Both the position numbers and the translations under genes were made by a program. The notes under the pieces were generated by a model, which searched no databases, was not told the origin of the DNA, and saw only the letters and a list, made by a program, of their open reading frames with translations. Below, piece by piece: positions 8,231-16,928 of a DNA stretch of 64,000 nt (positions are counted from its first letter, which is position 1; each line of letters opens with the position of its first letter). The DNA is taken from positions 548,955-612,954 of the forward strand of contig NZ_QLLN01000003.1 of the NCBI RefSeq assembly GCF_003259375.1, read 5' to 3'. This stretch comes from Arenibacter echinorum (GTDB lineage: Bacteria > Bacteroidota > Bacteroidia > Flavobacteriales > Flavobacteriaceae).

Positions 8231-9163
8231 ATGAAATTTCCATCTCCTTATACGCTTAACCAGATTGCGACCATAATCAACGCTAAATATGTGGGTCACG
8301 ATGATTTTCCTGTGTTGGGCATGAACGAAATCCATGTTGTGGAGCCAGGTGATATCGTTTTTGTAGATCATCCCAAATACTACGATAAAGCTCTAAGTTG
8401 TGCAGCTTCCATTGTTTTGATCAATAAAAAAGTGGACTGCCCTGAGGGGAAGGCTTTATTAATTTCAGACGACCCATTTAGAGATTTTAACATCCTCACT
8501 CTTTTTTTCAAGCCTTTTTTAAAGGCCCAAAACAACATTTCCAGTTCGGCCAAAATTGGTAAGGATACTATAGTACAACCCAATTGCTTTATTGGAAACA
8601 ACGTAGTAATAGGGGATAACTGTCTTATTCATTCTAACGTATCCATTTACGACAATTGTGTAATAGGAAACTATGTTACCATTCATTCCGGATCGGTATT
8701 GGGGTCGGACGCCTTTTATTATAAAAAAAGACCTGAAGGATATGACAAATTGATCTCTGGCGGAAGGGTCGTTATTGAAGACAACGTGGACATAGGTGCT
8801 CTTTGCACTATAGATAAGGGTGTTACAGGCGATACCACTATAAAAAAAGGTACAAAGTTGGACAACCAAGTGCAAGTGGGCCATGATACGGTAATTGGGG
8901 AGAAATGCCTAATAGCCTCCCAAACCGGTATTGCGGGTTGCGTCATCATCGAAGATGAAGTTACCTTATGGGGACAAGTTGGCGTAACAAGTGCTGCTAC
9001 CATTGGAAAAAATGCAATGGTTAGTGCACAATCAGGAGTTTCAAAATCGCTCGAAGGAGGAAAAAAATATTTTGGTAGCCCGGCGGAGGAAATGAGGGAA
9101 AAATTGAAAGAGCTGGCTTATGTTAAGCAAATCCCTTTCATATTAAAAAAATTAGAAAAATAA
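8231..9163 (+). CDS. Second LpxD-like N-acyltransferase
   Basis: A 310-aa paralogue of LpxD with the same N-terminal domain (about 1-95, containing DIVFVDHPKYYDKAL) and a hexapeptide beta-helix. The family catalytic His is kept in DNQVQVGHDTVIGEK, so it should be an active acyltransferase. It is shorter at the C-terminus than the lpxD at 4398 and clearly diverged in sequence. It may prefer a different acyl chain or act on a different nucleotide sugar; the sequence does not decide. It lies 49 bases after efp, upstream of sucD, which has its own promoter box. Confidence 0.85.
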   Translation: MKFPSPYTLNQIATIINAKYVGHDDFPVLGMNEIHVVEPGDIVFVDHPKYYDKALSCAASIVLINKKVDCPEGKALLISDDPFRDFNILTLFFKPFLKAQNNISSSAKIGKDTIVQPNCFIGNNVVIGDNCLIHSNVSIYDNCVIGNYVTIHSGSVLGSDAFYYKKRPEGYDKLISGGRVVIEDNVDIGALCTIDKGVTGDTTIKKGTKLDNQVQVGHDTVIGEKCLIASQTGIAGCVIIEDEVTLWGQVGVTSAATIGKNAMVSAQSGVSKSLEGGKKYFGSPAEEMREKLKELAYVKQIPFILKKLEK

Positions 9164-9202
9164 ATATGCAGGAGAATAGTTTAGAATTCCTTTTCAAAAC
9201 TT

Positions 9203-9210
9203 TATTTTTG
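9203..9210 (+). promoter_or_regulatory. -7 promoter box upstream of sucD
   Basis: TATTTTTG matches TAnnTTTG, with a TTTAG at about 9180-9184 as a possible weak -33 element. The leader to the sucD ATG would be about 20 bases. Confidence 0.5.
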
Positions 9211-9236
9211 CAAGAATCATTTAAACCAAATATATA

Positions 9237-10109
9237 ATGAGCGTTTTAGTAAATAAAGATTCCAAAATTATTGTTCAAGGTTTTACAGGTAGCGAAGGTA
9301 CTTTTCATGCTGAACAGATGATCGAATACGGCACCAATGTGGTTGGTGGGGTAACACCGGGAAAAGGTGGGCAAGAGCATTTGGGAAAACCTGTATTCAA
9401 TACAGTTGAAGAAGCCGTTCAAAAAGTTGGGGCCGATACCACCATCATTTTTGTACCACCAGCTTTTGCTGCAGATGCAATTATGGAAGCTGCTAGCGCT
9501 GGAATCAAGGTAATAATTACAATTACAGAAGGTATTCCCGTAGCCGATATGGTGAAGGTATATGACTATATTAAACATATGGACTGCCGATTGGTAGGTC
9601 CAAACTGTCCAGGAGTAATTACTCCAGGAGAAGCCAAGGTAGGTATTATGCCAGGCTTCGTCTTTAAAAAGGGAACTGTAGGAATTGTTTCCAAATCAGG
9701 AACTTTAACCTATGAGGCCGCAGATCAGGTCGTACGCCAGGGTCTTGGGATTACCACTGCTATCGGAATTGGTGGGGATCCAATAATTGGCACTACTACA
9801 AAAGAAGCTGTGGAGTTATTGATCAATGATCCGGAAACCACATGTGTGGTAATGATCGGTGAAATAGGTGGACAATTGGAAGCTGATGCCGCTCAATGGT
9901 ATAAGGCAAGCGGAAGCAAGAAACCAATCGTTGGATTTATTGCAGGTGAAACAGCTCCAGCAGGAAGAACTATGGGGCATGCCGGTGCTATAGTGGGTGG
10001 TAGTGATGATACGGCCCAAGCCAAAAAAAGAATTATGAGGGAATGTGGTATCCACGTTGTTGATTCTCCTGCCGAAATTGGTTTAAAAGTAAAACAAGTA
10101 TTGGGATAA
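9237..10109 (+). CDS. sucD: Succinate-CoA ligase (ADP/GDP-forming), alpha subunit
   Basis: The alpha subunit of succinyl-CoA synthetase, which converts succinyl-CoA to succinate with substrate-level phosphorylation in the TCA cycle. The 290-aa protein has the N-terminal CoA-binding Rossmann domain ([12 protein letters not shown]), [21 protein letters not shown] and the phospho-His in [13 protein letters not shown]. The length is normal for the family. The beta subunit gene is not next to it, as is usual in flavobacteria. It has its own promoter box (9203-9210) despite following the lipid A genes. Confidence 0.97.
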   Translation: MSVLVNKDSKIIVQGFTGSEGTFHAEQMIEYGTNVVGGVTPGKGGQEHLGKPVFNTVEEAVQKVGADTTIIFVPPAFAADAIMEAASAGIKVIITITEGIPVADMVKVYDYIKHMDCRLVGPNCPGVITPGEAKVGIMPGFVFKKGTVGIVSKSGTLTYEAADQVVRQGLGITTAIGIGGDPIIGTTTKEAVELLINDPETTCVVMIGEIGGQLEADAAQWYKASGSKKPIVGFIAGETAPAGRTMGHAGAIVGGSDDTAQAKKRIMRECGIHVVDSPAEIGLKVKQVLG

Positions 10110-10264
10110 CCCCCACATTCAATAAATTTAATTCCGTTTATACTGTGCCGATTAGCTCGGAATTTTTCAGGATAAGCGGGATTTTTTTTGCCTCGAATTA
10201 GCACGATCTTAAAATTTTATACCAGCATTTAGGGTAAAAATTTTAAAACAGCTAAAACATAACT

Positions 10265-10272
10265 TATATTTG
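10265..10272 (+). promoter_or_regulatory. -7 promoter box upstream of fabG
   Basis: TATATTTG is a perfect TAnnTTTG, 26 bases before the fabG ATG. I see no good -33 TTTG at the right distance. Confidence 0.5.
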
Positions 10273-10298
10273 ATTATCAACTAAGAAACTAAAAACAG

Positions 10299-11048
10299 AT
10301 GAAGTTACTAGAAGGAAAAAATGCAATAATCACCGGAGCAAGCAGGGGAATAGGAACCGGAATAGCGCAAGTTTTTGCAAAACACGGTGCCAATGTTGCC
10401 TTTACATATAGTTCCAGTGAAGCCCCGGCTTTGGCCTTGGAAAAAGAGTTGAGTGCCTATGGAATAAAAGCTAAGGCATATAAAAGTAATGCGGCCAGTT
10501 TTGAGGATTCAGAAAAATTGGTATCCCAAGTATTGGAAGATTTTGGAGGTGTAATCGATATTCTGATCAATAATGCCGGTATTACCAAAGACAATCTATT
10601 AATGAGAATGAGCGAAGATGATTTTGATTCTGTCATAGAAATAAATTTAAAATCGGTTTTTAATATGACAAAGGCCGTTCAGCGAACCATGCTCAAACAA
10701 AGAAATGGCTCTATCATAAATATGAGCAGTGTGGTAGGGGTAAAAGGTAACGCGGGCCAGGCTAACTATGCTGCGTCCAAAGCCGGAATGATCGGGTTTA
10801 CAAAATCCATTGCCTTGGAACTTGGTTCTAGAAATATAAGATGCAATGCTATTGCACCAGGCTTCATTGAAACAGAAATGACAGATAAGTTGGATGCCAA
10901 AGTAGTACAGGGATGGAGAGATGGAATTCCATTAAAAAGAGGGGGTCAACCAGAAGATGTTGCCAATGCCTGTCTGTTTTTAGCTTCGGACCTCTCGGCC
11001 TATATTACGGGACAAGTTTTAAATGTTGATGGCGGAATGCTCACCTAG
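10299..11048 (+). CDS. fabG: 3-oxoacyl-ACP reductase FabG
   Basis: NADPH-dependent reduction of 3-oxoacyl-ACP in type II fatty acid synthesis. The 249-aa short-chain dehydrogenase has the nucleotide-binding GASRGIGTG at residue 12, the NNAG motif (LINNAGITKDN), the catalytic Ser in NMSSVVG, YAASKAG with the Tyr/Lys pair, and the C-terminal VDGGM. These features, with KDNLLMRM, fit FabG rather than a general SDR. It is followed by a 144-base gap and then the VWA/prohibitin pair. Confidence 0.94.
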   Translation: MKLLEGKNAIITGASRGIGTGIAQVFAKHGANVAFTYSSSEAPALALEKELSAYGIKAKAYKSNAASFEDSEKLVSQVLEDFGGVIDILINNAGITKDNLLMRMSEDDFDSVIEINLKSVFNMTKAVQRTMLKQRNGSIINMSSVVGVKGNAGQANYAASKAGMIGFTKSIALELGSRNIRCNAIAPGFIETEMTDKLDAKVVQGWRDGIPLKRGGQPEDVANACLFLASDLSAYITGQVLNVDGGMLT

Positions 11049-11192
11049 GTGTAATTTTTGGCCAGATAGGCCTTGAACTAGCTGTAAAAATACTAATTAT
11101 AGGTTACGGCATGGCACGTAGCTGAACAAGCGCCACGCTGCATACCAAGTTCTCAAGTATATAGTTCAAAGCAATAATTCCAACGATCTTAA

Positions 11193-13229
11193 ATGATGCA
11201 AATACAAACAGTACTCTTTATATTGCTCGCAGCCATTGTGGCACTGGCACTAGTACTGTTTCAGTATTACTATAAAAGCAAAAGGAAGGGAAAACTTCAG
11301 GTAATCCTTTCCTTTTTGCGTTTTTTGGCCATATTCGGAACCCTTTTGCTTATTATAAATCCAAAATTCACCAAGCACGAATACTCCCTGGAAAAGACCA
11401 ATTTGGTGCTGCTGGCAGACAATTCATCTTCAATGAAGTCAGAGGATAAGCTTCAAGTAATCTCCGACTTGTCTTCATTGAAGAATAAAATTGAATCCTC
11501 ATCGGAAAGTTTCAACATACTCAATTACAGATTTGGAGCGGATTTATCCAATTCCGATAGTCTAGCTTTCACAGAAAAAAGCACCAATATTTCTAAGGCC
11601 CTGGCTGGTTTAAACGAAATATTGACCGGCACCAATACGGCAGTAGTGCTGTTTACCGATGGCAATCAGACCATAGGGGAAGATTATGAATTTTATGGGA
11701 AACGACAAAAGTTACCTATTTACCCTGTAGTTGTGGGGGATACCACCAAATATGATGATATATTAATAAGCCAAATAAATGCCAATAGATATGCCTTTTT
11801 AAAGAACAAATTCCCCTTGGAAGTTTTTATTTCTTATGACGGCAAGAAAGATGTCTCTTCGGAATTACAAGTTTTTGTGGACGAAAAGTTGTTATACAAG
11901 GAAAAAGTTGCGCTGTCCAATATTTCCAACGCTAAGATTGTCAGCACACACATAGAGGCCAGTACCGTAGGGATTAAAAATATTAAGGTGATTATTGCTC
12001 CACTACCAAATGAAAAAAATAAGGCTAACAATGAAAAACTATTGGCCGTGGAAGTATTGGATGAAAAAACAAATGTGGCTATCATTTCCACTGTCCAACA
12101 CCCGGACATTGGAGCTCTTAAGAAAGCTATTGAGAGTAACGAGCAAAGATTGGTCTCCATTTATAGACCCGACACCGATTTAAGTAAATTGCAGGAGGTT
12201 GACGTTTATGTACTTTATCAACCCGATGCATCCTTTGATAAGGTTTACAAACAAATTCAATTGCGAAATTCCAATTCCTTTACCATCTTAGGCACTTATA
12301 CCGACCTGAATTTCGTAAACAAAATTCAAAATAACTTCTTAATAGAAACAGGTTATCCTGTGCAGGAATTATTTGCCAGCCCTAATGCCGCATTTTCAAA
12401 ATTCGATATTTCAGATTTCGACCTGGAGGGTTTTCCGCCCCTTGTATCCGATGCAGGGCCAGTGAATATTTTGAGCAGGGGGGAACCCTTGTTAAAAGTC
12501 CGTATCAAAGGGGTGGATATGGATCAACCCCTTTTAACCACTGTAGAGGAGGAGACGGCAAAACATTCCATCCTGGTTGGGGAAAACATATGGAAATGGA
12601 GGGTTCAAAATTACCGGAACGATCAAACATTTAAGAATTTTGATGCTTTTCTAGGAAAACTGATTCTTTACCTTTCGACCACCAGAGGTAAAAATAGATT
12701 TGTATTGGATTATAGAACTATATACAATAACAGTAGCGAAACAAAAATAAAGGCCAATTATTTTGATGAGGCTTTTGCTTTTGATTCCAATGCGTCCATC
12801 AACATAAAAGTGGGGAATAAATCCGCCAATACCTCCATAGAAGTTCCAATGCTTTTAAAAGACGGCTACTACGAGGCTGACCTAAGCAATATATCCCCAG
12901 GGAAATATGATTTTGTCGCTACTGCTACCAAAGAGAACCTGAGCAGGTCAGGTAGCTTTACCATATTGGATTTTGATGCCGAAAAACAATTTTCTTCCAG
13001 CAATTATGGCAAACTGAATCGTTTGGCAAACAATACAGCAGGAAAACTTTACTTTCCGGATCAAATGGACTCCTTGGTAAAGGCATTGGAAACCAATCCT
13101 AAGTTTGTACCTGTTCAAAAAAGCAAACAAATTGTCGTACCTTTAATCGATTTTAAATTTCTTTTGGGTATTATCATTGCAGCGCTATCGCTGGAATGGT
13201 TTATCAGAAAGTATAACGGATTAACTTAA
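11193..13229 (+). CDS. Membrane-anchored VWA-domain protein
   Basis: A 678-aa protein with two N-terminal membrane segments (about 6-26 and 38-58), a VWA domain starting at about residue 68, a long beta-rich middle, and a last membrane segment at about 650-672. The MIDAS metal site is intact: DNSSS at D76 and FTDGNQT later. Most of the protein between the second and last membrane helices should face one side, probably the periplasm. The function is unknown; BatA/BatB-like and other VWA membrane proteins are the nearest idea. It is followed 12 bases later by a prohibitin, so the two are probably co-expressed and may act at the membrane together. Confidence 0.85.
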   Translation: MMQIQTVLFILLAAIVALALVLFQYYYKSKRKGKLQVILSFLRFLAIFGTLLLIINPKFTKHEYSLEKTNLVLLADNSSSMKSEDKLQVISDLSSLKNKIESSSESFNILNYRFGADLSNSDSLAFTEKSTNISKALAGLNEILTGTNTAVVLFTDGNQTIGEDYEFYGKRQKLPIYPVVVGDTTKYDDILISQINANRYAFLKNKFPLEVFISYDGKKDVSSELQVFVDEKLLYKEKVALSNISNAKIVSTHIEASTVGIKNIKVIIAPLPNEKNKANNEKLLAVEVLDEKTNVAIISTVQHPDIGALKKAIESNEQRLVSIYRPDTDLSKLQEVDVYVLYQPDASFDKVYKQIQLRNSNSFTILGTYTDLNFVNKIQNNFLIETGYPVQELFASPNAAFSKFDISDFDLEGFPPLVSDAGPVNILSRGEPLLKVRIKGVDMDQPLLTTVEEETAKHSILVGENIWKWRVQNYRNDQTFKNFDAFLGKLILYLSTTRGKNRFVLDYRTIYNNSSETKIKANYFDEAFAFDSNASINIKVGNKSANTSIEVPMLLKDGYYEADLSNISPGKYDFVATATKENLSRSGSFTILDFDAEKQFSSSNYGKLNRLANNTAGKLYFPDQMDSLVKALETNPKFVPVQKSKQIVVPLIDFKFLLGIIIAALSLEWFIRKYNGLT

Positions 13230-13241
13230 TAAATATAATAA

Positions 13242-14057
13242 ATGGATAAATTACCAAAAATTGCATTACCGGCCATATTCGGCTTAATAGTTCTTGTAAT
13301 ATTAATTTCAAAATCGGCCGTTACCATTGGCTCAGGTGAAGCCGGAGTGTTATATAAAACTTTTGCTGGCGGTGTGGTGACAGATGAACCTCCTTTAGGT
13401 GAAGGATTCCATCTTGTAGCGCCTTGGAACAAGGTTTTTATATATGAGGTTAGACAGCAAGAAGTCTTGGAAAAAATGCAGGTATTGTCCTCCAACGGAC
13501 TTGAGATTAAATTGGAAGCTTCTGCCTGGTTTGAGCCTAAACGAGAATTTATAGGAAAATTGCACCAGGAAAAAGGCACGGAATATATTCAACGTGTATT
13601 ATTGCCTACCATTAGATCTGCTGCTCGTAGTGTTGTAGGAAGATATACCCCGGAACAACTGTATTCCAGTAAAAGGGATGCCATACAGCAAGAAATTTTT
13701 GAAGAGACCCAAAAAATTGTAGATGGGCAGTATATTCAACTCAACGAAATATTGGTTAGGGATGTAACCCTGCCAGCTACCATTAAGGAGGCTATAGAGC
13801 GAAAACTTAAGCAGGAACAGGAATCCTTGGAATATGAATTTCGATTGGTTACTGCACAGAAGGAAGCCCAGAAAGTAATTATAGAGGCTCAGGGTAAGGC
13901 AGATGCCAACACCATACTAAGTGCCTCTTTGACCGATAAGATATTAAGGGATAAAGGTATTGATGCTACCATTAAATTGTCGGAATCTCCCAATGCCAAG
14001 GTAATCGTTATTGGAAGTGGGGAATCAGGAATGCCGATTATACTAGGGAATCAATAA
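13242..14057 (+). CDS. Prohibitin/SPFH-domain membrane protein
   Basis: A 271-aa band-7 protein. An N-terminal membrane segment (about 8-26) is followed by an SPFH domain (PPLGEGFHLVAPWNKVFIYEVR) and a Gln/Glu/Lys-rich coiled coil (EAIERKLKQEQESLEYEFRL onward in part) that would drive ring assembly. In known prohibitins this gives large membrane-organising rings that influence proteases and membrane-domain structure. It is paired with the VWA protein upstream. The next element is the his attenuator. Confidence 0.9.
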   Translation: MDKLPKIALPAIFGLIVLVILISKSAVTIGSGEAGVLYKTFAGGVVTDEPPLGEGFHLVAPWNKVFIYEVRQQEVLEKMQVLSSNGLEIKLEASAWFEPKREFIGKLHQEKGTEYIQRVLLPTIRSAARSVVGRYTPEQLYSSKRDAIQQEIFEETQKIVDGQYIQLNEILVRDVTLPATIKEAIERKLKQEQESLEYEFRLVTAQKEAQKVIIEAQGKADANTILSASLTDKILRDKGIDATIKLSESPNAKVIVIGSGESGMPIILGNQ

Positions 14058-14118
14058 TAATTTAACAATTTTAAAATAAATTGTTCCGTATAAATTTTCC
14101 AAGGTTGAAAAATAGTTT

Positions 14119-14126
14119 TAATTTTG
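14119..14126 (+). promoter_or_regulatory. -7 promoter box of the his operon
   Basis: TAATTTTG matches TAnnTTTG. Transcription would begin about at the leader-peptide ATG (14134), giving a leaderless or nearly leaderless leader peptide. No clear TTTG is seen at the -33 position. Confidence 0.6.
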
Positions 14127-14133
14127 CCTTATC

Positions 14134-14190
14134 ATGAAAAATAACAGGACACATCATCATCATTTCTTCACTTGCAATCAAGCGAGCTAG
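14134..14190 (+). CDS. hisL: his operon leader peptide (HHHH)
   Basis: An 18-residue open frame, MKNNRTHHHHFFTCNQAS, with four consecutive CAT His codons at 14152-14163. It sits between the his promoter box and an intrinsic terminator upstream of hisG. This is the layout of a classic amino-acid leader peptide: a ribosome stalls on the His codons when charged tRNA-His is scarce. It is about the same length as the enterobacterial HisL but has a different sequence. No other role for such a short His-rich frame here is plausible. Confidence 0.9.
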   Translation: MKNNRTHHHHFFTCNQAS

Positions 14191-14254
14191 GAATGTATTG
14201 TTGTATCTAAACTATATTCTAACCCGTTTGAGCAATCAAACGGGTTTTGTATTT
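14171..14254 (+). promoter_or_regulatory. Transcription attenuator of the his operon
   Basis: Three mutually exclusive pairings can be drawn. 1:2 is CTTG (14171-14174) with CAAG (14179-14182). 2:3 is TCAAGCGAGCTA (14178-14189) with TAACCCGTTTGA (14220-14231): ten of twelve positions pair, counting one G-U. 3:4 is the terminator at 14221-14246. Ribosome stalling at the His codons would leave arm 2 free to pair with arm 3 and prevent termination; a ribosome reaching the stop codon covers arm 2 and allows termination. The geometry fits attenuation well. Confidence 0.85.
14221..14254 (+). terminator. Attenuator terminator upstream of hisG
   Basis: An 11-bp perfect stem, AACCCGTTTGA (14221-14231) with TCAAACGGGTT (14236-14246), closed by the stable GNRA-type tetraloop GCAA and followed by a T-rich tail. 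It lies between the leader peptide and hisG, so it must be read through for his expression. Confidence 0.92.
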
Positions 14255-14298
14255 AACAACCTGTTAGATTTGTTCAGGCCAAAAACAAAATACCAAAA

Positions 14299-15156
14299 AT
14301 GAAAAAAATTAGAATTGCGATCCAAAAAAGCGGCCGATTAAACGAAGACTCACTTCAAATATTAAAAGACTGTGGTATTTCCATAGACAATGGAAAAGAC
14401 CAGCTTAAGGCTTCTTCCAGAAATTTTCCTTTAGAGGTTTTCTATCTTAGAAATGGAGATATCCCCCAATATCTTAGGGATGGGGTCGTAGATATTGCCA
14501 TTATTGGCGAAAATGTCCTCATAGAAAAAGGTGAGGATATTTCCATTGCCGAGAAACTGGGTTTTTCCAAATGCAAAGTATCCTTGGCGGTACCCAAATC
14601 GGTCAAGTACAAATCGGTGGCAGATTTTGAAGGTAAAAGGATTGCTACTTCCTATCCCAATACCGTAAAGAATTATTTGGATAGCAAGGGCGTAAAAGCA
14701 GATCTTCACATTATAAACGGTTCTGTAGAAATTGCCCCAAATATTGGATTGGCAGATGCCATATGCGATATTGTTTCCAGCGGCAGTACGCTGTTCAAAA
14801 ACAATTTAAAGGAAGTTGAAGTAATGTTGACCAGTGAAGCCGTACTGGCCGTTTCTCCACAAATTTCCCAAGAAAGAACGGTCTTATTGGAAGACTTAAG
14901 ATTTAGGATCCAGTCCGTATTACGTGCCAGACAGTCCAAATATGTGCTTTTAAACGCACCAAACGAAAAGCTAAACGAGATTATTGGACTATTGCCGGGT
15001 ATGAGGAGTCCAACCGTACTTCCTTTGGCCGAAGAAGGCTGGAGTTCCGTACATACCGTAATTAATAAGGACAAGTTTTGGGAAGTAATCCAGGAGCTCA
15101 AAAAAGCAGGAGCAGAGGGAATACTGGTTTGCCCTATAGAAAAAATGGTATTGTAA
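14299..15156 (+). CDS. hisG: ATP phosphoribosyltransferase HisG (long form)
   Basis: First enzyme of histidine synthesis: it condenses ATP and PRPP and is feedback-inhibited by histidine. At 285 aa this is the long form. Residues about 1-205 are the catalytic periplasmic-binding-like fold (IQKSGRLNEDSLQILKDCG, and the PRPP-binding stretch DAICDIVSSGSTL). The C-terminal 75 residues form the ACT-like regulatory domain (LPGMRSPTVLPLAEEGW and KKAGAEGILVCPIEKM). Long-form HisG does not need HisZ, and none is seen. First structural gene of the operon. Confidence 0.97.
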   Translation: MKKIRIAIQKSGRLNEDSLQILKDCGISIDNGKDQLKASSRNFPLEVFYLRNGDIPQYLRDGVVDIAIIGENVLIEKGEDISIAEKLGFSKCKVSLAVPKSVKYKSVADFEGKRIATSYPNTVKNYLDSKGVKADLHIINGSVEIAPNIGLADAICDIVSSGSTLFKNNLKEVEVMLTSEAVLAVSPQISQERTVLLEDLRFRIQSVLRARQSKYVLLNAPNEKLNEIIGLLPGMRSPTVLPLAEEGWSSVHTVINKDKFWEVIQELKKAGAEGILVCPIEKMVL

Positions 15157-15163
15157 TAGTGCT

Positions 15164-15595
15164 ATGGTCAATGAAATTCAAATAGGGTTTATTCCAAAGG
15201 AGAATATGAATGAAATTTTGCCTTTGGTACAAATGCTCAACAACTATAAAGTTCCTGTCGAAACCCTTAAAAAACGATTGCAGGATATGCTATTGGACGG
15301 ATATCAATGTTTGGGCGCTTATAAAAAAGAAGAATTAATCGGTATTTGTGGTATTTGGGTTTTAAATAAATTATATGTAGGCAAACATCTGGAACCGGAC
15401 AATGTATTCGTATTGCCGGAATATAGAAGTGCTGGGGTTGGAAAATTAATGTTGGACCATGTTTTGAACTATGCGTTGGAAATTGGATGCAATGCCACTG
15501 AGATCAACTGCTATATAAATAATACGAAAGGAATTCAGTTTTGGAACAACCAAGGATACAAGACCATAGGTTACCACATGCAAAAAGTATTATAG
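15164..15595 (+). CDS. GNAT acetyltransferase inside the his operon
   Basis: A 143-aa GNAT-fold protein. The acetyl-CoA-binding motif is present as VLPEYRSAGVGKLML (the R/Q-x-x-G-x-G/A signature) at about residue 85, with the late beta-strand/helix pair NATEINCYINNTKGIQFW and NQGYKTIGYHM. It starts 7 bases after hisG and ends 2 bases before the hisD start, so it is fully integrated in the operon. The substrate is unknown. A link to histidine or its intermediates is an inference from position only. It could equally be a housekeeping acetyltransferase carried along. Confidence 0.85.
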   Translation: MVNEIQIGFIPKENMNEILPLVQMLNNYKVPVETLKKRLQDMLLDGYQCLGAYKKEELIGICGIWVLNKLYVGKHLEPDNVFVLPEYRSAGVGKLMLDHVLNYALEIGCNATEINCYINNTKGIQFWNNQGYKTIGYHMQKVL

Positions 15596-15597
15596 TA

Positions 15598-16881
15598 ATG
15601 AACAAGATATACAATCCGGAAAGATCACAATGGAAGGCCGTTTTAAAACGGCCAACACAATCTGTCTCCGATGTCGAGGATATTGTCAATGCCGTTTTTA
15701 GTGAAATTAAGGCTGGTGGGGATAGCGTGGTGAGCAATTACACCAAAAAATTTGATGGTGTGGTCTTGCAGGAAGCTTTGGTATCATCCAAGGAGATAGA
15801 GGAATCCATTAAATTGATTTCCAATGATTTAAAATCGGCTATTCAACAAGCTAAAAACAATATTGAAAAATTTCACAAGGCCCAAAAAACCGAAAAAATT
15901 ACGGTAGAGACTGCAGATGGCGTACTTTGCTGGCAAGAAAAAAGGCCTATACAGAAAGTAGGATTATATATTCCAGGAGGTACCGCCCCTTTGTTTTCGA
16001 CCATTTTAATGTTGGCCATTCCTGCCAATATTGCTGGATGTAAGGAGATTATTCTTTGTACCCCTCCCAATAAGGAAGGGAAAGTACACCCGGCCATATT
16101 ATATGCAGCCAACCTATGCGGGGTTACCAAAATATTTAAGGTGGGAGGTATCCAAGCTATTGCCAGTATGACTTTTGGAACAGAAACCATTCCTCCCGTC
16201 TATAAAATATTTGGGCCAGGAAATCAATTTGTAACCGTTGCCAAACAAATAGCCACAAAATATGGTGTAGCCATTGACATGCCTGCAGGTCCCAGTGAAC
16301 TTTTGGTGATGGCCGATGATACCGCCAATGCAGCATTTGTAGCCTCTGATCTCTTGAGCCAGGCAGAACATGGTGTGGACAGTCAGGTTATTTTAGTATC
16401 CACTTCCAAAAATTTTATAGATGCCGTTGAAGCGGAGGTAGCTGAGCAAATTAAGGATTTGCCGAGAAAAGAAATAGCCGAAAAGGCTATAGCCAATAGT
16501 AAATTAATTTACGTGGATAGCCAACAGACGGCTGTAGATTTAATCAATGAGTACGGTCCGGAACATTACATTCTATGTGTTAAAAATGAAGAATTTTTCC
16601 TAAGACAAACCTATAATGCCGGTTCTGTTTTTATTGGGAATTACACTCCGGAAAGTGCAGGGGATTACGCATCTGGAACCAATCATACGCTACCGACCAA
16701 TGGATATGCGAAACAGTATAGTGGCGTAAACCTGGATAGTTTTATGAAGAGCATGACCTTTCAAAAAATATCTAAAAAAGGAATCCAGGAAATTGGTAGG
16801 ACCATAGAATTGATGGCCGAAGCCGAAGGGCTACAGGCGCATAAAAATGCAGTTACCCTTAGATTGGACAGTTTAAAATAA
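15598..16881 (+). CDS. hisD: Histidinol dehydrogenase HisD
   Basis: Catalyses the last two steps of the pathway, oxidising L-histidinol to histidine with 2 NAD. The open frame extends back to 15541, but the ATG at 15598, just after the GNAT stop, is the better start and gives the normal length of 427 aa. Visible signatures are GLYIPGGTAPLFST, the GPGNQFV and PAGPSELLV segments, the zinc and catalytic region SQAEHGVDSQ, and the catalytic Glu/His in YGPEHYIL, with the end GDYASGTNHTLPT. Confidence 0.97.
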   Translation: MNKIYNPERSQWKAVLKRPTQSVSDVEDIVNAVFSEIKAGGDSVVSNYTKKFDGVVLQEALVSSKEIEESIKLISNDLKSAIQQAKNNIEKFHKAQKTEKITVETADGVLCWQEKRPIQKVGLYIPGGTAPLFSTILMLAIPANIAGCKEIILCTPPNKEGKVHPAILYAANLCGVTKIFKVGGIQAIASMTFGTETIPPVYKIFGPGNQFVTVAKQIATKYGVAIDMPAGPSELLVMADDTANAAFVASDLLSQAEHGVDSQVILVSTSKNFIDAVEAEVAEQIKDLPRKEIAEKAIANSKLIYVDSQQTAVDLINEYGPEHYILCVKNEEFFLRQTYNAGSVFIGNYTPESAGDYASGTNHTLPTNGYAKQYSGVNLDSFMKSMTFQKISKKGIQEIGRTIELMAEAEGLQAHKNAVTLRLDSLK

Positions 16882-16928
16882 TGGGATCCGTGTATTGAGG
16901 TAAAACACCGTTAAACCCTTGATACCAA

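Noticed and set aside
10148-10185. Possible terminator after sucD (CCGA-loop-TCGG and a T-run)
   Set aside because: The stem is only four base pairs and the T-run is separated from it; too weak to call.
11100-11160. Possible tRNA or small RNA by eye from GC-rich stretch
   Set aside because: No cloverleaf, no T-loop consensus and no CCA; only short local hairpins.
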